A program made the position numbers and the translations under genes. The notes below the pieces were generated by a model, which saw only the letters and a program-made list of their open reading frames with translations, ran no database searches and was not told the origin of the DNA. Shown piece by piece: positions 62,563-64,000 of a stretch of DNA of 64,000 nt. The stretch's first letter is position 1. Each line of letters begins with the position of its first letter. Origin of the DNA: Paracoccus aeridis (GTDB taxonomy: Bacteria > Pseudomonadota > Alphaproteobacteria > Rhodobacterales > Rhodobacteraceae). Location of the stretch: the NCBI RefSeq assembly GCF_004923205.2, contig NZ_SELD02000001.1, forward strand, positions 124,001-188,000. Reading direction: 5' to 3'.

Positions 62563-64000
62563 ATGAGCCGCGAACACAGCGGCGCTGGCGGGGCAAGGCA
62601 GGCGATGGTGATGGCGCAGACGCGGCGCATCCCGTGGGAGCAGATGGCGCGGCTGCGCCGCAAGCGCCTCGTGCAGAACGTGGCGACCGTCGGGCTGGCG
62701 GTGCTCGGGCCGCTGCTGGCGCTCGCGACCTTCGCCGTGCTGGGCCCGCTGGACGAGCCGACCGACAGCACGACCCTGCGGCTGGTCCTGCTGGCCGACC
62801 TCATCTACATGCTGCTGCTCACCGCGCTGGTGATCGCGCGCCTCGCCCGCATGGTGGTTGCGCGGCGCAACGCGGCGGCCGGGTCGCGGCTGCACATGCG
62901 GCTGGTCGGCGTCTTCGCGGGCATCGCGCTGATCCCGACCGTGCTGGTCGCGCTGTTCGCGGGCCTCACCGTCAACATCGGGCTCGAGGGCTGGTTCTCG
63001 ACCCGCGTGCAGTCCGTGGTGTCGAGTTCGCTCGCCGCGGCCGAGGCGTACCAGGACGAACACCGCCGCGACCTCGTATCGGACGCGCAGATGCTCGCGG
63101 GGCTTCTGAACTCCGCCGCCGCCGAAAACCCGCTGATCGACGACGGCACCGTGCGGGCGCTGCTGTCGCAGGGGCAGTCCCGCATCCAGCGCGGCCTGCG
63201 CGAGGCCTATGTCATCGACGGCGGCGGCGCGATCCGGTCGCGGGGCGAACGGTCCTACCTGTTCTGGTACGAGACGCCGACCCCGGAACAGTTCGACGTC
63301 GCGCTCGATACGGGCCTGCTGCTGATCCAGGACTGGCAGAACAACGAGTTCCGCGCCCTCGTGCCGCTGACCGGCGTGCCCGACCGCTTCCTTTACGTCA
63401 CCCGCGACGTGGACGGCGACCTGCTGGGCCTCCTGGACGACACCCGCGAGACGGTGGGCCTGTACCAGCAGCTCGAACAGGTCCGCGGCAAGGTGCTGTT
63501 CGAGTTCTCGCTGGTCTATCTCAGCTTCGCGCTTCTCCTGGTAGCGGCGGCGATCTGGCTGGGGATGTGGTTCGCGGAACGGCTGTCGCGCCCGATCGGC
63601 CGCCTCGCCGCAGCGTCCGAGCAAATCGGCCGCGGCAACCTGGACGTGCAGGTTCCCGAGCTCGACACCGGCGACGAGATCCAGACGCTGGGCGCGAGCT
63701 TCAACCACATGACGCGGCAGCTGAAGCAGCAGCACGAGGAGCTGGTCGCGTCCTACCGCGCCGCCGACGAGCAGCGGCGCCTGTTCGACAACGTGCTGAG
63801 TTCGGTCACGCCGGGCGTGGTCGGCCTCGACGCGTCGGGCGGGATCGACTTCATGAACCGGTCCGCCCACCGGCTGGTCGCGCTCGACCCCCGGCGCGAC
63901 ATCGGCCGGCCGCTGCGCGACGCGGTGCCCGAGTTCGCGGCGCTGTTCGACCGCCTGTCCGGGTCGGTCGCGGCATCGGTGCAGGACGAGATCCGGGTCA
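62563..64000 (+). CDS. ntrY: NtrY-type sensor histidine kinase (3' end outside the window)
   Basis: About 479 codons are present. Near the N-terminus are membrane segments (VATVGLAVLGPLLALATFAVLG, LVLLADLIYMLLLTALVI, LVGVFAGIALIPTVLVALFAGLT), then a periplasmic domain (about 140-300), another helix (LVYLSFALLLVAAAIWLGMW), a HAMP domain (about 340-390) and the start of a PAS domain (DNVLSSVTPGVVGLDASGG). This order is that of NtrY, which with NtrX forms the second nitrogen-linked two-component pair and follows ntrC in many Alphaproteobacteria. The kinase core lies beyond the window. ATG 62563 follows CAAGG. Confidence 0.9.
   Translation, partial: MSREHSGAGGARQAMVMAQTRRIPWEQMARLRRKRLVQNVATVGLAVLGPLLALATFAVLGPLDEPTDSTTLRLVLLADLIYMLLLTALVIARLARMVVARRNAAAGSRLHMRLVGVFAGIALIPTVLVALFAGLTVNIGLEGWFSTRVQSVVSSSLAAAEAYQDEHRRDLVSDAQMLAGLLNSAAAENPLIDDGTVRALLSQGQSRIQRGLREAYVIDGGGAIRSRGERSYLFWYETPTPEQFDVALDTGLLLIQDWQNNEFRALVPLTGVPDRFLYVTRDVDGDLLGLLDDTRETVGLYQQLEQVRGKVLFEFSLVYLSFALLLVAAAIWLGMWFAERLSRPIGRLAAASEQIGRGNLDVQVPELDTGDEIQTLGASFNHMTRQLKQQHEELVASYRAADEQRRLFDNVLSSVTPGVVGLDASGGIDFMNRSAHRLVALDPRRDIGRPLRDAVPEFAALFDRLSGSVAASVQDEIRV

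Overview
The window reads as chromosomal DNA of a high-G+C alphaproteobacterium of the order Rhodobacterales (Rhodobacter/roseobacter type). The indicators are a dusB(nifR3)-ntrB-ntrC-ntrY cluster whose NtrC lacks the sigma-54 contact loop, an intact sqdB-sqdD-sqdC sulfolipid operon in the Rhodobacter sphaeroides order, a motB-flgE-flgK-flgL-flgI flagellar block with CtrA-like sites in front of it, and a 2.8 kaa NdvB cyclic glucan synthase. No phage, transposase, CRISPR array or rRNA was seen. One low-G+C gene after thyX is the only clear sign of acquired DNA.

Layout. 0-8 kb: the end of a PmbA/TldD-like gene, a CysQ-like phosphatase and a flavin reductase on the plus strand; then a minus-strand pqiA-pqiA-pqiB-pqiC operon (MCE-type envelope lipid transport, with PqiA split in two genes); then a GMC oxidoreductase. 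8-13.7 kb: motB, flgE, flgK, flgL, flgI, the last four tightly packed. 14-25 kb: ndvB (minus) divergent from pgm (plus), with a six-copy 23-bp tandem repeat between them; Pgm supplies the glucose-1-phosphate route to the UDP-glucose used by NdvB. 25-30 kb: an LdtR-like MarR regulator, sdhE, a host-attachment-family protein, a 2H-phosphoesterase-like DUF1045 protein, and sqdBDC. 30-33 kb: a DUF4130-UdgX DNA repair fusion overlapping a linked radical SAM gene. 33-40 kb: gloA, thyX, the low-G+C islet, a hydrolase, the fabA-fabB-fabI operon and chrA. 40-48 kb: two poorly known membrane/glycosyltransferase-like genes, infC with an ATA start, dut, a membrane-anchored MoeB/ThiF-like protein overlapping an M3 peptidase, an SH3 protein, a D-2-hydroxyacid dehydrogenase and tRNA-Gly(GCC). 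48-57 kb: a DUF5671 pair, tadA, rluB with a very long repetitive tail, hemP, a small Asp-tailed secreted protein, and a YjbF/YjbH/lipoprotein envelope cluster. 57-64 kb: sdaA divergent from dusB-ntrB-ntrC-ntrY, the last running off the window.

Most genes are housekeeping or envelope genes, and many neighbours overlap by 1, 4 or 11 nt, which points to translational coupling. The items most worth a second look are the low-G+C HEPN-like gene (34386-35060), a dispersed hairpin repeat present twice (32765-32909 and 48035-48131), the divergent NtrC, the ATA start of infC, and the repetitive tail of RluB. Protein boundaries were chosen from ribosome binding sites, overlaps and family N-termini. All family assignments come from reading motifs by eye, without a database search.
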